From Rhizobium sp. BK602 (GTDB lineage Bacteria > Pseudomonadota > Alphaproteobacteria > Rhizobiales > Rhizobiaceae), in contig NZ_JACIBC010000006.1 of NCBI RefSeq assembly GCF_014195095.1, positions 62,001 through 126,000 of the forward strand: a stretch of 64,000 bases of DNA, given 5' to 3'. Below are positions 62,941-64,000 of this stretch, one piece after another. The notes below the pieces were generated by a model. It was not told where the DNA came from. It did not search any database and saw nothing but the letters and a program-made list of their open reading frames with translations. The stretch's first letter is position 1. Every line of letters starts with the position of its first letter. Made by a program: the position numbers and the translations under genes.

Positions 62941-64000
62941 GTGTTGGGAGTAGCTCTCAGGTCATTTCGGCGAAATGCGCAGCTCGGTCGTCATTCCATC
63001 GTGACGGCCGTTTTGCTTTCGTTCGCCCTGATCGTCGTCGTCGTCACCCTGATGGTGCTAACGGCGATTGGCCGCGTTGCCGATTATTCCAACAAGCTGG
63101 ACGACGAACGCCTGTGGGAGACCACGGTCGGCGCGCTGAAAACCTTCGAAAGCCAGCTCGATGCGACGCTGCATGACTATGCCACGCGGGACGCCGCCGC
63201 CAGGAATGTCTACGGCGACAACGACCGGGAATGGATCGTCGGCAACTATGCCGAGATATCGTCGGGCGGCGCTCTGCTTGACATGGCGCTGGTGATCGAT
63301 GACAGCAACAGGCCGATCGTTGCCTATCAGGACGGCAAGCCGATGGCTGGCCGGCTCGAGGATTTTTTCGATGCCTCGATCTGGGCGCTGGTCGACGAGG
63401 TGCGCAAGACGCGGGTGACCGGCGTGCCGGAGGCGAGCGGCTTCGTCATGAGCGCGAAGGGCATCGCCGCCGTCGGCGTGGCGACGATCCGTGAAAAATC
63501 CGGCCGCATCCCCGTGCCGGACGGCAAGCGCCGTTACCTGATCCTCGTCCGGCACCTCGATGCCGCCAAGCTCAAGATGCTGTCCAACGTCTATATCATC
63601 AGCGGGCTGCGGCTGATGCCGCCCGACACGAAGGCGAATTATGCCGTCTCGATCGTCGATCCGCTCGGCAAGTCGCTCGGGCGGCTGGTGTGGAATTCGC
63701 GCGGACCCGGCGACGTGAGCTATCAGCAGGCGCGGCCGCTGGTGCTCGGCGCTCTTGGGCTGGTCGGCCTGTTCTTCGTCGTGTTGCTGATCCTCGGATC
63801 GCTGGCGGGGCGCCGGTTGCGGGCGGAGGAAGCGCTGGCGCGTCAAGGCTCGCTGCGCGACCGGCTGAGCGGCCTCCTCAATCGCGAAGGACTGGGCCTC
63901 GATGTCGACCGGCTGGTCGACAATGCGCGTGCCGATGGCAGCAACGTGCTGCTGCTTTATCTCGATCTCGATGGCTTCAAGGAAATCAACGATTCCTATG
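62941..64000 (+). CDS. membrane-bound CHASE4-GGDEF diguanylate cyclase-type protein (3' end outside window)
   Basis: This frame stays open to the window end, giving 353 residues. AAGGAG at 62931-62936 supports a GTG at 62941 or the TTG next to it. A first membrane helix (about 20-44), a periplasmic CHASE4-like sensor (about 50-255, with WETTVGALKTFESQLDAT) and a second helix (about 263-288) precede the start of a GGDEF domain: RDRLSGLLNREG and LLYLDLDGFKEIND. The catalytic GGDEF motif itself lies beyond the window, as would any EAL domain, so cyclase activity is inferred from architecture. Confidence 0.85.
   Translation, partial: MLGVALRSFRRNAQLGRHSIVTAVLLSFALIVVVVTLMVLTAIGRVADYSNKLDDERLWETTVGALKTFESQLDATLHDYATRDAAARNVYGDNDREWIVGNYAEISSGGALLDMALVIDDSNRPIVAYQDGKPMAGRLEDFFDASIWALVDEVRKTRVTGVPEASGFVMSAKGIAAVGVATIREKSGRIPVPDGKRRYLILVRHLDAAKLKMLSNVYIISGLRLMPPDTKANYAVSIVDPLGKSLGRLVWNSRGPGDVSYQQARPLVLGALGLVGLFFVVLLILGSLAGRRLRAEEALARQGSLRDRLSGLLNREGLGLDVDRLVDNARADGSNVLLLYLDLDGFKEINDSY

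Overview
The window reads as chromosomal DNA of a fast-growing rhizobium (Rhizobium/Agrobacterium group, Alphaproteobacteria). The base composition is GC-rich. Intergenic spaces carry RIME-like palindromic repeats and a second dispersed repeat. The gene content is typical of that group: many sugar/polyol ABC transporters, each with its own SorC, LacI, IclR, LysR or RpiR regulator, plus CutC, DUF1328, DUF2244 and smo/mtlK genes. I found no rRNA or tRNA gene, CRISPR array, prophage or insertion sequence. Most of the window is well-ordered metabolic accessory DNA.

Layout. 1-3284: 3' end of prkA, then yeaH and spoVR, the conserved stress/starvation trio. 3345-8163 (minus strand): a membrane-anchored hypothetical, CutC overlapping a ROK sugar kinase, and a histidine kinase/OmpR-type response regulator pair. 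8398-18200: fucU-like mutarotase, a SorC regulator, a sorbitol/mannitol ABC transporter (smoEFGK), mannitol 2-dehydrogenase, a HAD phosphatase and an FGGY kinase. The usual smoS gene is absent from this operon. 18237-23657: RpiR regulator, CysZ-like membrane protein, endonuclease III, DUF2244 protein, an Ada-like methyltransferase, and a TetR/DinB divergent pair sharing a perfect palindrome. 23724-29150: second SorC regulator divergent from transaldolase, then a lactonase-type amidohydrolase, an IclR regulator and an SDR that together look like part of the oxidative L-fucose route.

29258-30134: two small membrane proteins. 30342-35901 (minus strand): a five-gene polyamine locus equivalent to ydcSTUV-patD. 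36027-38961: exonuclease, LysR regulator and two uncharacterised proteins. 39016-41986: class II lysyl-tRNA synthetase and glutamyl-tRNA synthetase. 42304-44466: secreted hypothetical, TerC and an AraC/GyrI regulator. 44578-48266: TetR regulator divergent from an EmrAB-type efflux pump. 48516-52533: LacI regulator, xylB and xylA. 52573-62118: VOC protein, a second LacI regulator divergent from a CUT2 sugar ABC transporter, a TIM-barrel isomerase, a Gfo/Idh/MocA dehydrogenase and a GH1 beta-glucosidase. 62285-64000: FMN reductase and the start of a CHASE4-GGDEF protein that runs off the end.

The strongest non-coding signals are inverted repeats that each fit one regulator: TetR/DinB, TetR/EmrAB, both LacI regulators, SorC and possibly LysR and IclR. 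All functions are read from sequence motifs, family resemblance and gene order; no database search was possible.
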